From NCBI RefSeq assembly GCF_964340395.1, contig NC_135560.1, positions 19,642,598 to 19,704,597 of the forward strand: a stretch of DNA of 62,000 nucleotides, given 5' to 3'. Positions 1 to 11,935 of this stretch are shown piece after piece (position 1 is the stretch's first letter; each line of letters starts with the position of its first letter). Source of the DNA: Glandiceps talaboti. Its lineage: Eukaryota > Hemichordata > Enteropneusta > Spengelidae. The notes below the pieces were generated by a model, which made no database searches, was not told where the DNA came from, and saw only the letters and a program-made list of their open reading frames with translations. A program made the translations under genes and the position numbers.

Positions 1-588
1 CCATGGTTTACTATCATTTACTACTTGATTATTGATTTGTTTATGACAGTAACAAAACCTGAACAGTGCAAGGTATAAAATCCTGAAATGGTTGTATGCA
101 AAATTAACAAATTATTCATGTCACTGAACATGGCAGACCCCCCCCCCCCCCACTGCAGCAGACCAAGCCATGGTAGAAAATACTAACATCAGCATAATGA
201 CATTTAGTCCAAGCCAATACTAATCCTTTGCTAATAAGTTGCAAACTACATGCTTTTATCCCAATGCTGTTGATTACTCTTTTAACACTACCAAACATAA
301 ACTGATGTACATGTACCAAATTTGTCAGAATTATACCATATATATGATAGTTTCTAAATAACTTACATGTTATTCTCATATTTCTTTCCTGCTAATTCAT
401 GTAGTATAGTGAAAAGTTTTGTAAATTTCAAAGCAAATTTTTTTGGTGTCTATATATAAATGGTTAAAACCATGTGTATGTGTCCAGAATATTTAACTTT
501 TCTCTATGTTTGAAAAGAAAAAAAAATGGTTCACATCGATGCCCTCTGTTGACAGTTATGTTAATTTCTTTTGTTTTATGCCAATCAG
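1..588. other. Intron or upstream part of the RAI14-like gene
   Basis: No convincing exon is seen here. The first supported exon of the RAI14-like gene starts at 589 and begins in mid-codon, so at least one upstream exon must lie further left. The only notable structure is a run of 14 C at 138-151. Confidence 0.5.
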
Positions 589-3500
589 TCCTGTCAAAAG
601 GGATTGGTAAATTGTTGGATAAGTATTCCAAAGGTTCACTTCAAAATGCCCAGGAAGAGCCTCGTGAGTCAGAACCTTGTTACCTTGGTGATGATATCCT
701 AAATGTCGGTGATAACTTCATCTTTATGACAGATAATGATAGGATTATCTATTTGGTGTTGACTTAATCTTGTCATTTAGTTTCTAATTAATATAATAAT
801 AATAATAATAATGATAAGTCAGTTTGTGTGGATAAACTCTATCTGCATGTACATCTGCTGAGATAATAGGATGCAGTGTGCCCTCTAGTGTTTGCCCAAT
901 TTTGTTTTTGTGAGTCAAAATGATAAAAACTGTCATTTTCTTGTGAGTCACCACATAGTAAGAGATAGGGGAACACCAAATTTTGGTGTGTCACGTGAAA
1001 TTGTGTGCAAAAGTGGTGCGTCAAACTGGCTTAGAGGGTACACTGATAAGATGTATTATATAAAATGGTGACTGGGAGATTACAGAATAATTAATAGTTT
1101 GAGAAAGAATACATTCTTTGGTGTGATTATCAGCATGCTAGTATATATAATGCTATGTAATGCTAAGAGTCTTGTGATAAAAACCTACTATTTTGTCCTC
1201 TCTAAATTTTTTACCCATCTTTATGAGCAGAAAGTGATTTGATAAACTTTAACTTGCATGATGTATGTTATCAATAATATAAATGAAATATGGTTCAAAT
1301 GATTAAATTTATAGTTTCTAAGACATTGGCTAGATAGTGTGTGTGGTTAGTCTGTAAGATATACCATGTCAGGGCGCCCTCACACATAGGTCAACCCATC
1401 CTTCACAAAGTCACTGAGGACGGAGTGATGTATGACACAACGTATCTTATAGTCTAGTGTGTGGTTTGATGTATTGTACATAATATTTTGGACACACTCC
1501 CTATATCAGTGTACAAATGCAAACAGTGCAATCAATGCTGCAGCTGACAGATACCAGATCTTAACTTATCAAGCCGATATTTTTGGATATATCGAGAACC
1601 ATAAAATTACAAGCCATACCACCTTAGCAATGAGTGAAAATGCAGCTAATGTCATCAATAGGAATTTTATTGACATATTAATGAAACAAGATCTAACCAA
1701 ATTTAAAACCTGAAATCTCACAGAGCAAACTATTGTGATTGGATGGAAAAAGTTTGATTCATAGTCAATGTAAAAAATTAATCAAAATTAAAAAAATTGG
1801 TGTATGGAAAATAAAAGAGAAAAGGGTACATGTGAATTAAAATCCAAACTATGAGTGGGACCTTGGGGGAAGGATCAACAATGAAAACAGAAAAAAATGC
1901 AAAAACATAAACCTGAAAATAAAAACAAATTTGCTATTTACCACTTACTTGACCACTGGCAAAATTAGCTTGCTGAGCAAGCAGATGACCTAAAACACAC
2001 GGTTATATTGAGGAGTGTATTGGAAAAGTAGCTGTGTGCACAACTAACTGTATGGTATATACTTCTATTCTGTGTAGATATAGTTGAGACTAATTCAGCT
2101 GGAGAAGAATATGAAGAACGATGTGTAGATGGACCCGATATAGATTATGTTAATACATTTAATCAAAATGACGTGGAGGATGATGGTCCAGTCAAATTAA
2201 CCACCTTTATGCCAGTAGAAAAGGTAAGGTATAACCCTCAATATTGGTCTTAGGAAGAAAAGCAGAACTAGTATGTCTAAACATTGTTTTATCTTTTGTC
2301 CTTCATTATGTAGTACAGAATATGTATTGTTAACCCAGGTTGCCAGTTTTGGTGAGCTACTAGTATTTCTTGGTACAAAAATGATGTTAAATTTATGAAC
2401 ACCAGTTGCAAGTGTTGTAGGCTGTAAAATAAAGTCATTTGTTGTGTTCCACATATTCTGCTAACAACAGCATAACATGTTGAGTGCCACCATTGACTAC
2501 ACTGTCTAGAAGTGTTATAGCAGGCATTGAAGACTTTTGGAAGACTTCTTGGCTAACTGTCATTCTTTTAGATGGTTGTGTTCGATTTCACCTGTAATTA
2601 CTTCAAAACAATAAAGGTGAAACATCCTGTAATACTACAGTTAATATGTTGTACAGCTCTCATTCAGCCTTTTAATACATTCTGAGAATACTGAATTGTC
2701 TACATTCTAATCGTAAAGATGGTATACTCATTCTACTGTGTCTTGTGAATAATGTACAACTTCTATATATCATACTCTGATGTGTCTTCATTATTTCGTT
2801 AAAGCTGCTTGCATGATATGTATCTACAACTTTAGTATATCCTATACAGACTTCTCATCACTATCATAGTATCTGTTGGTAACTTACTTGTGTCTCCTCA
2901 TTTCAGGAGTCTAATGATGTCTTCCATAATGATAGAAATAACCTAGATCCTTCCAATCTTCATGTACAACCTCCACAAGTACCCACTAATGCTGTACAAT
3001 CTCCAAATGTACAATTAGTAAAGGCAACTCAGAACATGAGAGATATTCATGTAAGTACATATTTGTATTGAAATGTGAAATGCATATTTCAGTGTCCAGT
3101 GTGATGTAGACTGTAAGATACATCATATTGTGCCAGCCTGTTGAGCACTCTCAGAGGGCCTAGGGGCAGGGTCCTAGGATGGTCTCATTTATGCCTTATA
3201 TTTTATGTTGTGCCACCCTGTTGGGCACTCTCAGATGGACAGGTTGCACGGGTGGTCCAACCTGGTGTCTTATATCTCATATTGTGCCACCCTGTCAAAC
3301 ATTCTCAGGGGGATAGGTCAGGGTATTATCATGTAAAAAAAACTTAAGAAAATTCATCCGTAACTGTTTAGTTATGTTATGCAAGTATATTCATTCATTC
3401 TATATTTATCTGTAGACCAGGTAATCGTTAATTAGTGCACTCACTTACCAGTCTCACTCTCACCTCCCCCCCCCCCCATTTTTTTTACCCTTTTGACCTG

Positions 3501-6500
3501 TCTTAATCATTTCACCATACTATTCTCTTACACCAGGAGTTAGAGGAAGAGAATGAACAGTTAAATGAAGACCTAACTCAGACCACCTTTAAGTTACAAA
3601 AAGCTGAGAAGAAAATAAGAAGTCTAGAAAAACAACTAGCTCAAAGTAAAGATAGAAATTCAGATCAGGTGAGAATACAATGTTAGCTTTAGGTGAAATA
3701 TGAACCATAATATAGTATAGGAGTTTGTATTCTTTGACTGCTTCAGTACAATACAATACAATACAGTACAGTACAGTACAGTACAATACAGTACAGTACA
3801 ATACAGTACAGTACAATACAATACATGTACAATACAATACAATACAATACAGTACAATACAATACAATACAATACAATACAGTACAGTACAATACAATAC
3901 AATACAATACAATACAATACAATACAATACAATACAATACAATACAATACAATACAATACAATAAGTTTGAAGTTGTAGAAAATCTGTAAAGTGGCCAGA
4001 TAACATAAATATATTGAGATCTGTGTTGAACAATTAAATTTGCACATTTTGAATACTAATTTCCAAATGAATATTACAATCATAACTTTCTGTTAATTTT
4101 ATTGCAATTGTTATTTACAGTATTCTGTATGGGATGAATCAAGGATTGAAGAATTGGAACATGAGGTAAAGTCAAACATGTCAATGATGTCATTACGTCT
4201 GACAGTTTCACCCAGGTTGTGGTGGTAGGGTTTGGGGTGGAGGCATTGGTATGTGGTAGGGATGGGGGTGGAGGCAGTGGTATGTGGTAGGGATGGGGGT
4301 GGAGGCAGTGGTATGTGGTAGGGATGGGGTGGAGGCAGTAGTATGTGGTAGGGATGGGGTGGAGGCAGTGGTATGTGGTAGGGATGGGGTGGAGGCAGTA
4401 GTATGTGGTAGGGATGGGGTGGAGGCAGTAGTATGTGGTAGGGATGGGGTGGAGGCAGTGGTATGTGGTAGGGATGGGGTGGAGGCAGTGGTATGTGGTA
4501 GGGATGGGATGGAGGCAGTGGTATGTGGTAGGGATGGGGTGGAGGCAGTGGTATGTGGTAGGGATGGGGTGGAGGCAGTAGTATGTGGTAGGGATGGGGT
4601 GGAGGCAGTGGTATGTGGTAGGGATGGGATGGAGGCAGTGGTATGTGGTAGGGATGGGGTGGAGGCAGTGGTATGTGGTAGGGATGGGGAGGAGGCAGAG
4701 ATATGTGGGTGGAGGCAGTGGTATGTGGTAGGGATGGGGTGGAGGCAGAGGTATGTGGGTGGAGGCAGTGGTATGCGGTAGGAATGGGATGGAGGCAGTG
4801 GTATGTGGTAGGGATGGGGGTGGAGGCAGTGGTATGTGTTGATAGTAAGGCTGTTTTTGTATGAATTGTAATGGTCTATTTATTTTCATGAAAATGGGGC
4901 ATTATTCCATTGCAAATGATGAAGTTTGCTAAGTTTTAGAAGGTTGAACTTCAGTAACACTAAAATTCTTACACATAAGGGACACTATCTCCCAGAAGTC
5001 TGTCTGTCTGTAATGTAATGGTCTTTGCTGGTTATTTCTCTTTCATAGTGAAATACTTCTGTCATCCAACTACTAAAACCGTGTCTAGTAATTGGTATAG
5101 CTCTCACTTAGTATTTGTATGTGATATCAAAATAACACTATTACGATAATAATTGTCATTTGTGGTAACCAGGTGCAAGAACTGAGAAGAGCTCTTGAGA
5201 TGGAGACAAACCAAAAGAAGGAAGCATATGCAGAGATAGAAGAACTGAAAGAGAAGTTATTAGTGTATGAACCTGTAGAGCAGAAAATACTCAACAAAGA
5301 TAATGATGACAGCTGGGGTGATAGTGATGAAGATCTGTTTAATCTACCAGGTAATTGTTATCATACATGCAGTCTTGTAGGAATAGTGTTATACTGTGAA
5401 TGAGTAGATGTAATAAGTTACATATATCAACCACATACACTAAGCCAAAGTCATGAGACTTTGTGGGGGGGGGGGGGAGACAAAAACACAACTGATGATG
5501 CAGTTGGGCATTGCATTGACTTGGTTCAAACAGAGGAAGACGCCTGCATTTCAAGTTTGAATACCATAACATGCTTGTTTCCAAGTGATACCCCATAGTA
5601 TATACCACAACTTGCTTGATTCAAGGATGATATTCCATGGTATATACCACAACTTGTTTGCTTCCAAGTGATATGCCATGGTATATAGTTTATTGCTTTC
5701 CGATTTGGTACTCTGTGAACCAACAATTCATACTTGTTATGGTTTTATATGATTTATTAATGTTTTTCCCTCCAAAATACAAACTAACTGTATATTATTT
5801 TTTGTATAAAGCTACTAGTAATGCTATTAACACCAAGAGAAAGAAAATCAATACATCAGATGATCAACTTCTGGCACACCTTAGAGGTCAAATTGTGACA
5901 CTCCGATTGGAAAATGATGAAATGAAGACAGCATTAGAGGTAAGAATCATATTCGTAAACATGACTTGCTTCATTCACAGGGTGAAAGCTAATCAGTGTT
6001 TGTTGATATCATCCTGTTTTTAGTCAGCATGTGCATGTCACTTTGTTTCATGACCTTCATGATGATAGCTAAATGGCAACCATGTTTGTCATAAAAATTC
6101 ACATTCACTATCTCTGGGAGCTTAATAGATGGAGACCCCGTTTGAGTGTCTACACCCATATTATCTATGATAAACTTTCAACTGAGACCTTGACCCCTAT
6201 GTTCAAGGTCAAATAACAAAAAGTGTTCAAAGTGTGTATCTACACAATCACATCTGACATGCATGGACTGGTTTCAACTAAACTTGGCAATATTGTCAGG
6301 TACTGTAGTTCAATACATATATGTGCATCATGTTATTTTCTGACCTTTACAATAGTTCAACCAAATGGCCGCCATATTTTTTTATAAATTCAGAATATGA
6401 ATTAGTAAGTTTAAACATGGGAGACTATGTCTTCATCAATACAAAGACTCAACTTTTTCATTTTAAGTGTTTTAACTTAATATTATATGATTCATCTTTC

Positions 6501-7091
6501 AGTTGTTTAGGATTGATAGTACTAGGTAGCAGACAAAAATAGAATTGATTGAAATGTTGTCATGTTTGAAATAAGTAAAACATAATTCCAGATTACTATC
6601 ACACCCTTTACTGTCAGACATAATGAATGTATTTTTATTCTGTTTTATTTGTAGAATACACCTGGATTGAATTCTGATAACAGAAAGAGTTTATCTCCTA
6701 AAAAGTCTACAGAACCTACAGTGTCATTGTTAGAGTATAAACAGTTGCAAGAAAGCTCTGTAGCTAAAATCCATGGGTTAGAGGAAGTGGTCATATCGCT
6801 AAAAAATCAACTGAGTGAAGCAGAACAAAGGGCTGTTGTATCTATAGATGATTATGAAGAATTACAAGTAACTAATGAAGTAGAAGTAGAAAATCTACAG
6901 ACCCAGATTAAAAAACTGAGACATGACCATGAGGATGTTACTCAAAGGGTAGGTAACAGTGTTCAGCTTGTACAGATTTTCACTGTGTAGAAGTAGAACT
7001 GGGTAGCAGTGTTCAGCTTGTACAGATGTTCATTTTCTAGGAATTGATCGAGAAACTGACAATCACCAATCTATCTTTGTGTGTATGTGTG

Positions 7092-7187
<96 letters not shown>

Positions 7188-10100
7188 TAGATCTAGAAGC
7201 ATCAAAAGTTAGCTGGATAACTTAGGACTGATGACAAAACAACTACTTGAAAACAAAACTAGATAAAACGTGATAAATTGAGTATGAACAAGGTAATGAT
7301 CATATAGAACTATTCTTGCAGCTTGCAGAGGTGATGGAAGAAAATGCCAACTTGATGGATACCATTACACAATCTAGTGAAGGTAAAGTAAGAAAACATC
7401 ACCAGGCAGTGATTGAAATCAACAGACAGTTACAACATACAGCAGACATGCAGAATAAACATATTATGGCAATGAAGGAGAATGCAGACAAAAACCAGAA
7501 GGAAATCAAGGAACTCACTAAACTCAACAGTCACCTTCAAGTTGAACGAGAAAAACTAGCACAGATGTTACAGGAACAAGATGAAGAACTTCACCTCAAA
7601 GAGGAACAGTATCAAATATTGTCACATGAAAATGACAATCTACAGAAGACAATCCAACGTGAGTTTACAGTAAACAAAGAATCTGAGAGAAGAATGGATG
7701 AAATGAAAGCCTCCTTCTCAGAACAGTTGGGAAATGAGAAACAAAAATACATGCAGGCTGTGAGTCAAAAGGAGAAACTTGAGGAAAGACTAAGTGATAT
7801 GCAGAGTGAAGATCAAACTCAGATACAAGAACTGATTTCTGAGAATGCAGAGTTGCAGGATACCATTCATCAACAGGCTTTAACATTGTCTCAAAAAGGT
7901 GAGGAAGTCAGAAACTTCCATGAATTAACGAGGGAGAAAGAGAAATTAGAACAAGCAATGATGCACCAGTCTTCTACTACTGAGAATAAAAACATGGAAA
8001 TTAATGATTTGCAGAGAGAGAAAGAAGACTTAGAAGACACCATTCAGCAGCAGACCCGTATTATAGAAAATACAGCAAAGAGAATTGATGACTTGATCAA
8101 AGAAAGAGAAAAAATGGATGAAAGTCTTAAGCAACGGGCTCATATGAAAGAGGATCTCGCAAAGCAAAATGATAACTTACTGAGGGAGAAAGTGAAATTG
8201 CAAGACACAGTAAAGCAACAATCTGCTGTTATTGAAGATACAACAAAGAGAATTGATGATTTGATGAGAGAGAATCAAAACTTAGGAGCTACTATCAAGA
8301 GACAGTCTTCCCTTATGGTAGTTGAGGCAAAGAGAAATGATGATTTACTGAGAGAGAAAGAGCGACTTGAAGAAACTATTGAACACCAATCGGATATTAT
8401 GGAAGCAACGGAAAACAATATCAGAAAGTTTGAAGGACTCCTAGAGGAAAACAACAAGTTGCAAGAAAGGATCAGAAAGTCTGAAGCAAGTGCTATGCAT
8501 CAGAGTAATCTCAAACAAAAGTACCTGTTAGTGCTTGCTGAAAATGAGGCACTCAAAGACAAAATGCAAAAACTGACATCGGAGAAACAAGATTTGAAAG
8601 AGAGAGGACGTAGAGCATCTGTTGAAAATCAAGAATTCAAAGAGAAGGGAAACAACCTGACAGCTGAAAATCAAGAACTGCAGGTACGAGTGCAGATGTT
8701 GTCAACTGAAACTCAGGATCTTAGTGAACGAGTACATCGATTGAGCAATGAAAACCAAGATATCAAAGAGAAGACACGCCGAAATACAATAGAAAATCAT
8801 GAGCTTAAAGAAAGGGGGAACAGACTCTCCTATGAAACTTATGAACTAAAAGAAAAGGGACGTAAGTTATCTATTGAAAACCAAAAACTTCAAGAAAAGG
8901 TGTATAGACTAACAGCTGAGAATCATAAACTAGAAGACAGAGTGCAGAGACTATCAACTGAAGTACAGAAACAACCCAATGGTGTACCATATACCATGTC
9001 AAACTCTACAACTCAGGGGAAACGTTATGATGAACTTTATAGTGAGAACCAGAAACTAAAAGACATGACACAAAAACAAGCTAGGTTACTACAGCTGGAA
9101 AGAATGAGGCCACAATCTCCACAACAAGTGGAAGCACTACAGAAACAAGTCACAAGATTACAACAACAGCTAACAGAGGTTGACGGCAGATACAGGGATA
9201 CTATTAGTACATATAGAACTCATCTACTCAGTGCTATACAGGTTAGTATCAAATATAGAACTCATCTACTCAGTGCTGTACAGGTTAGTATCAAATATAG
9301 AACTCATCTACTCAGTGCTGTACAGGTTAGTATCAAATATAGAACCCACCTACTCAGTGCTATACAGGTTAGTACCAAATATAGAACTCCTCTACTCAGT
9401 GCTGTACAGGTTAGTATCAAATATAGAACCCACCTACTCAGTGCTATACAGGTTAGTACCAAATATAGAACCCATCTACTCAGTGCTGTACAGGTTAGTA
9501 TCAAATATAGAACTCATCTACTTAGTGCTGTACAGGTTAGTATCAAATATAGAACCCACCTACTCAGTGCTATACAGGTTAGTATCAAATATAGAACCCA
9601 TCTACTCAGTGCTGTACAGGTTAGTATCAAATATAGAACTCATCTACTTAGTGCTGTACAGGTTAGTATCAAATATAGAACCCATCTACTCAGTGCTGTA
9701 CAGGCTAGTATCAAATATAGAACCCATCTACTCAGTGCTGTACAGGTTAGTATCAAATATAGAACTCATCTACTCAGTGCTGTACAGGTTAGTATCAAAT
9801 ATAGAACCCACCTACTCAGTGCTATACAGGTTAGTATCAAATATAGAACCCATCTACTCAGTGCTGTACAGGTTAGTATCAAATATAGAACTCATCTACT
9901 TAGTGCTGTACAGTTAGTATCAAATATAGAACTCATCTACTCAGTGCTGTACAGGTTAGTATCAAATATAGAACCCATCTACTCAGTGCTATACAGGTTA
10001 GTATCAAATATAGAACTCATCTACTCAGTGCTGTATAGTTAGTATCAAATATAGAACTCATCTACTCAGTGCTGTACAGGTTAGTATCAAATATAGAACT

Positions 10101-11749
10101 CATCTACTCAGTGCTATACAGGTTAGTATCAAATATAGAACTCATCTACTCAGTGCTATGCAGGTTAGTACCAAATATAGAACTCCTCTACTCAGTGCTG
10201 TACAGGTTAGTATCAAATATAGAACTCATCTACTCAGTGCTGTACAGGTTAGTATCAAATATAGAACTCACCTACTCAGTGCTGTACAGTTAGTATCAAA
10301 TATAGAACCCACCTACTCAGTGCTGTGCAGTTAGTATCAAATATAGAACCCATCTACTCAGTGCTGTACAGGCTAGTATCAAATATAGAACTCATCTACT
10401 CAGTGCCGTGCAGTTAGTATCAAATATAGAACCCACTTACTCAGTGCTGTGCAGTTAGTATCAAATATAGAACCCATCTACTCAGTGCTGTACAGGTTAG
10501 CATCAAATATAGAACTCATCTACTCAGTACTGTACAGGTTAGTATCAAATATAGAACTCATCTACTCAGTGCTATACAGGTTAGTATCAAATATAGAACT
10601 CATCTACTCAGTACTGTACAGGTTAGTATCAAATATAGAACTCATCTACTCAGTGCTGTACAGGTTAGTATCAAATATAGAACTCATCTACTCAGTGCTG
10701 TACAGGTTAGTATCAAATATAGAACTCGTCTACTCAGTGCTGTACAGGTTAGTATCAAATATAGAACTCATCTACTCAGTACTGTACAGGTTAGTATCAA
10801 ATATAGAACTCATCTACTCAGTGCTATACAGGTTAGTATCAAATATAGAACTCGTCTACTCAGTACTATACAGGTTAGTATCAAATATAGAACTCATCTA
10901 CTCAGTGCTATACAGGTTAGTATCAAATATAGAACTCATCTACTCAGTGCTATACAGGTTAGCATCAAATATAGAACTCATGGACTGTATGCAGATGTAT
11001 GTACAGCGTAAACATCGAGGGATCGCTGAACAAATGTGCATATCATACACATTTTATATTCCCTAACAACAATTTAGATAGATAAGAAACAGGCTTCCCA
11101 CAGACCACTCATTACAAATATAAACAACACCACACTCCTGCCGACAAGCAGGCACTGTATGTGCACACACATATCACTTGTAAGTTGTAACTTTGAATCA
11201 ATACACTTGTATGTATCAAAATCTGAGCCAGCAATGTGATGACTATCAATAGCTTGTTTGTTCCTACGGGAGGATGTGTGTGTGTCTGTGTATCAGTAGG
11301 GGTTGGTTGATGTTGTTTATATTTGTATTGAGTGGTCTGTGGGAAGCGTGTTTCTTATCTATCTAAATTGTTCTTAGGGAACATCAAATGTGTATGATAT
11401 GCACAGTCGTTAGGTGATGCCTCAATGTTTTAGTTGTAAATGGCTTTAAAAGGTGTAACAGATCTGTAAAGTGTGCAAGGTACATGAACCATGTCATCTA
11501 CATTCTTCAGATATAGCCCTCATTTCTGGTTGAAACAAACACTTTTTAACAGCACGCTTATAGTGACTAAGCTATTGTTACAATCTTGTTATAGTCTAGT
11601 ACGAATAGTTGTGTGATCAGTTTACCTCAATATCTGTAATCATTCACTTATTATTCCATCTTTTCTCTACACAGGGAGACATTGATCCTGCTGTTAGAGA
11701 AGCACTCAAACAAATTGTTAAGTTACGAAGTACAGAGCAATTCTGTTAG
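589..11749 (+). CDS. RAI14/UACA-like coiled-coil protein, 3' ten exons (5' end outside window)
   Basis: Exons inferred from GT-AG sites, with matching phases: 589-708, 2078-2223, 2907-3050, 3537-3668, 4121-4165, 5173-5350, 5812-5939, 6655-6948, 7322-9241 and 11675-11749 (TAG at 11747). They give 1059 residues. The first visible exons are acidic and weakly structured. From 3537 on the protein is almost all coiled coil rich in E, K, Q and L, with an acidic WGDSDEDLF motif near 5311-5340. The 1920-nt exon holds 28-residue and 14-residue repeats. The C-terminus, YRTHLLSAIQ joined to GDIDPAVREAL, resembles the conserved end of RAI14 (ankycorbin) and UACA as I recall them; these are actin- or membrane-associated proteins with N-terminal ankyrin repeats. 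The ankyrin part would lie left of the window. The 9241 donor is followed by about 42 copies of itself, so the true exon end is uncertain. The family assignment rests mainly on the last ~35 residues and the architecture; another long coiled-coil protein is possible. Confidence 0.72.
874..1045 (+). mobile_element. MITE-like element, family A, copy 1
   Basis: The ends are an imperfect inverted pair: CAGTGTGCCCTCTA at the left and TAGAGGGTACACTG at the right. The interior is related, in inverted orientation, to 58436-58604; both hold a stretch reading ACATAGTAAGAGATAGGGG or its complement. No ORF fits a transposase, so it would be non-autonomous. It lies in a RAI14-like intron. Confidence 0.65.
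1349..1457 (+). mobile_element. MITE-like element, family B, copy 1
   Basis: It begins TAGTCTGTAAGATATAC and ends GTATCTTATAGTCTA, an inverted pair of about 15 bp. The interior includes GGGCGCCCTCACACAT and GGTCAACCC, also present at 16781-16880. A shorter, nearly palindromic relative is at 11936-12005. Non-autonomous, intronic. Confidence 0.6.
3108..3335 (+). repeat. Family B-like left end with three ~80-bp tandem units
   Basis: The left end, GACTGTAAGATACATCAT, matches the terminus of the family B elements. Inside, a phrase close to TTGTGCCACCCTGTTG followed by CACTCTCAG recurs near 3128, 3211 and 3282. No matching right terminus is clear. It lies in a RAI14-like intron. Confidence 0.5.
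3745..3963 (+). repeat. Pentanucleotide microsatellite (TACAA/TACAG)n
   Basis: About 44 units of a 5-bp repeat mixing TACAA and TACAG, with one interruption near 3824. It starts about 75 bp downstream of the 3668 donor. The unit length keeps several frames open and produces spurious ORFs on both strands. Confidence 0.95.
4229..4838 (+). repeat. G-rich 30-bp minisatellite, ~20 copies
   Basis: Units of 30 bp contain GGGATGGGGTGGAGGCAGTG followed by GTATGTGGTA. Most copies are near-identical; a few carry an extra G, and degenerate units lie toward 4690-4770. It fills the intron after the 45-nt exon (4121-4165) of the RAI14-like gene. The G-rich strand is the transcribed RNA sense. Confidence 0.95.
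5566..5690 (+). repeat. ~53-bp tandem repeat, three units
   Basis: Phrases such as TATACCACAACTTG and TTCCAAGTGATA recur three times with a spacing near 53 bp. Intronic; no coding signal. Confidence 0.7.
6947..7034 (+). repeat. Direct duplication starting at an exon donor
   Basis: The segment across the 6948 exon end (GGGTAGGTAACAGTG then TTCAGCTTGTACAGAT) is repeated about 54 bp downstream at 7001-7034. The second copy lacks three bases next to the splice site. The copy therefore carries exon-edge and early intron sequence. Confidence 0.75.
7076..7187 (+). repeat. (GT)n microsatellite
   Basis: About 45 uninterrupted GT dinucleotides end at 7187, preceded by a short GTAT-rich run. It lies in the intron just upstream of the 1920-nt coiled-coil exon. 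Confidence 0.95.
8006..8425 (+). repeat. Coding 28-residue coiled-coil repeats, five copies
   Basis: Within the 1920-nt exon, five consecutive 84-nt units encode diverged copies. Each starts DL or NL, is followed by a charged REK-like stretch and a DTIKQQS-like core, and ends KRID or KRND. Twenty-eight residues equal four heptads, so the coiled-coil register is kept. Divergence between units shows that they are older than the near-identical 42-bp array downstream. Confidence 0.85.
8573..8950 (+). repeat. Coding 14-residue coiled-coil repeats, nine copies
   Basis: Nine consecutive 42-nt units encode variants of LTAENQELKERVRR, with L, E, N and L in fixed positions. Fourteen residues are two heptads. 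The units differ at many positions, so they are long established and probably under selection for the coiled coil. The 42-nt period is the same as that of the downstream splice-site minisatellite, but the sequence differs. Confidence 0.88.
9212..10981 (+). repeat. 42-bp minisatellite carrying an exon end and its 5' splice site, ~42 copies
   Basis: The unit runs from ATATAGAACTCATCTACTCA through GTGCTGTACAG to GTTAGTATCAA. Its first ~30 nt are the final nucleotides of the exon ending at 9241, and the CAG/GTTAGT donor follows in every full unit. In frame each unit reads as YRTHLLSAVQ plus VSIK, with no stop up to a 1-bp deletion near 9911. Further 1-bp losses are at about 10036, 10288, 10329, 10411 and 10452. 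The next acceptor is at 11674. Copies are nearly identical, with recurrent C/T and A/G variants, which indicates recent expansion. Confidence 0.95.
11010..11430. mobile_element. Large foldback (MITE-like) element, ~420 bp
   Basis: The left arm (about 11010-11130) and right arm (about 11305-11430) are inverted complements over roughly 120 bp. Shared words include TGTGCATATCATACACATTT, AATTTAGATAGATAAGAAAC and CTTCCCACAGACCACTC. The loop contains GT-rich sequence and there is no transposase ORF. It sits immediately after the splice-site minisatellite, in the last intron of the RAI14-like gene. Confidence 0.85.
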
Positions 11750-11852
11750 AAATACAAGATTCACATAAAGCGTTACGACGAGTACCAAAGAGTATGAAGC
11801 TATGCATGGTGATGGATATATAGATTTGACAAGACTGAGGAACACTGGATCT

Positions 11853-11858
11853 AATAAA
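11853..11858 (+). terminator. Candidate poly(A) signal of the RAI14-like gene
   Basis: AATAAA occurs 104 nt after the stop codon at 11749 and is followed by T/G-rich sequence. Other AATAAA hexamers occur further downstream (for example near 12376), so a longer 3'UTR is possible. Confidence 0.45.
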
Positions 11859-11935
11859 TGGTATCATAATTTGTTTTAGAACTCAGATGAAATTAAGAAA
11901 AACAATGAGATGAATTTGAGGTTAACGCTAGGGAT

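Noticed and set aside
1459-1713. 84-residue + strand ORF with a possible acceptor at 1510
   Set aside because: It reads CTNANSAINAAADRYQ with no donor before its stop, and the 589-708 and 2078-2223 exons already join in matching phase.
3589-4083. ORFs on both strands full of YCIVL or NTIQY
   Set aside because: Artefacts of the 5-bp microsatellite, which leaves several frames open.
4080-4889. Long - strand ORF of P/H/C-rich repeats and + strand ORF of VCGRDGVEAV repeats
   Set aside because: Both are translations of the 30-bp intronic minisatellite; neither has supporting splice sites or a start context.
9180-9917. Long + strand ORF reading LVSNIELIYSVLYR repeats
   Set aside because: It is the second open frame of the 42-bp minisatellite. 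The frame continuing the upstream exon reads VSIKYRTHLLSAVQ; the other frame has no exon leading into it.
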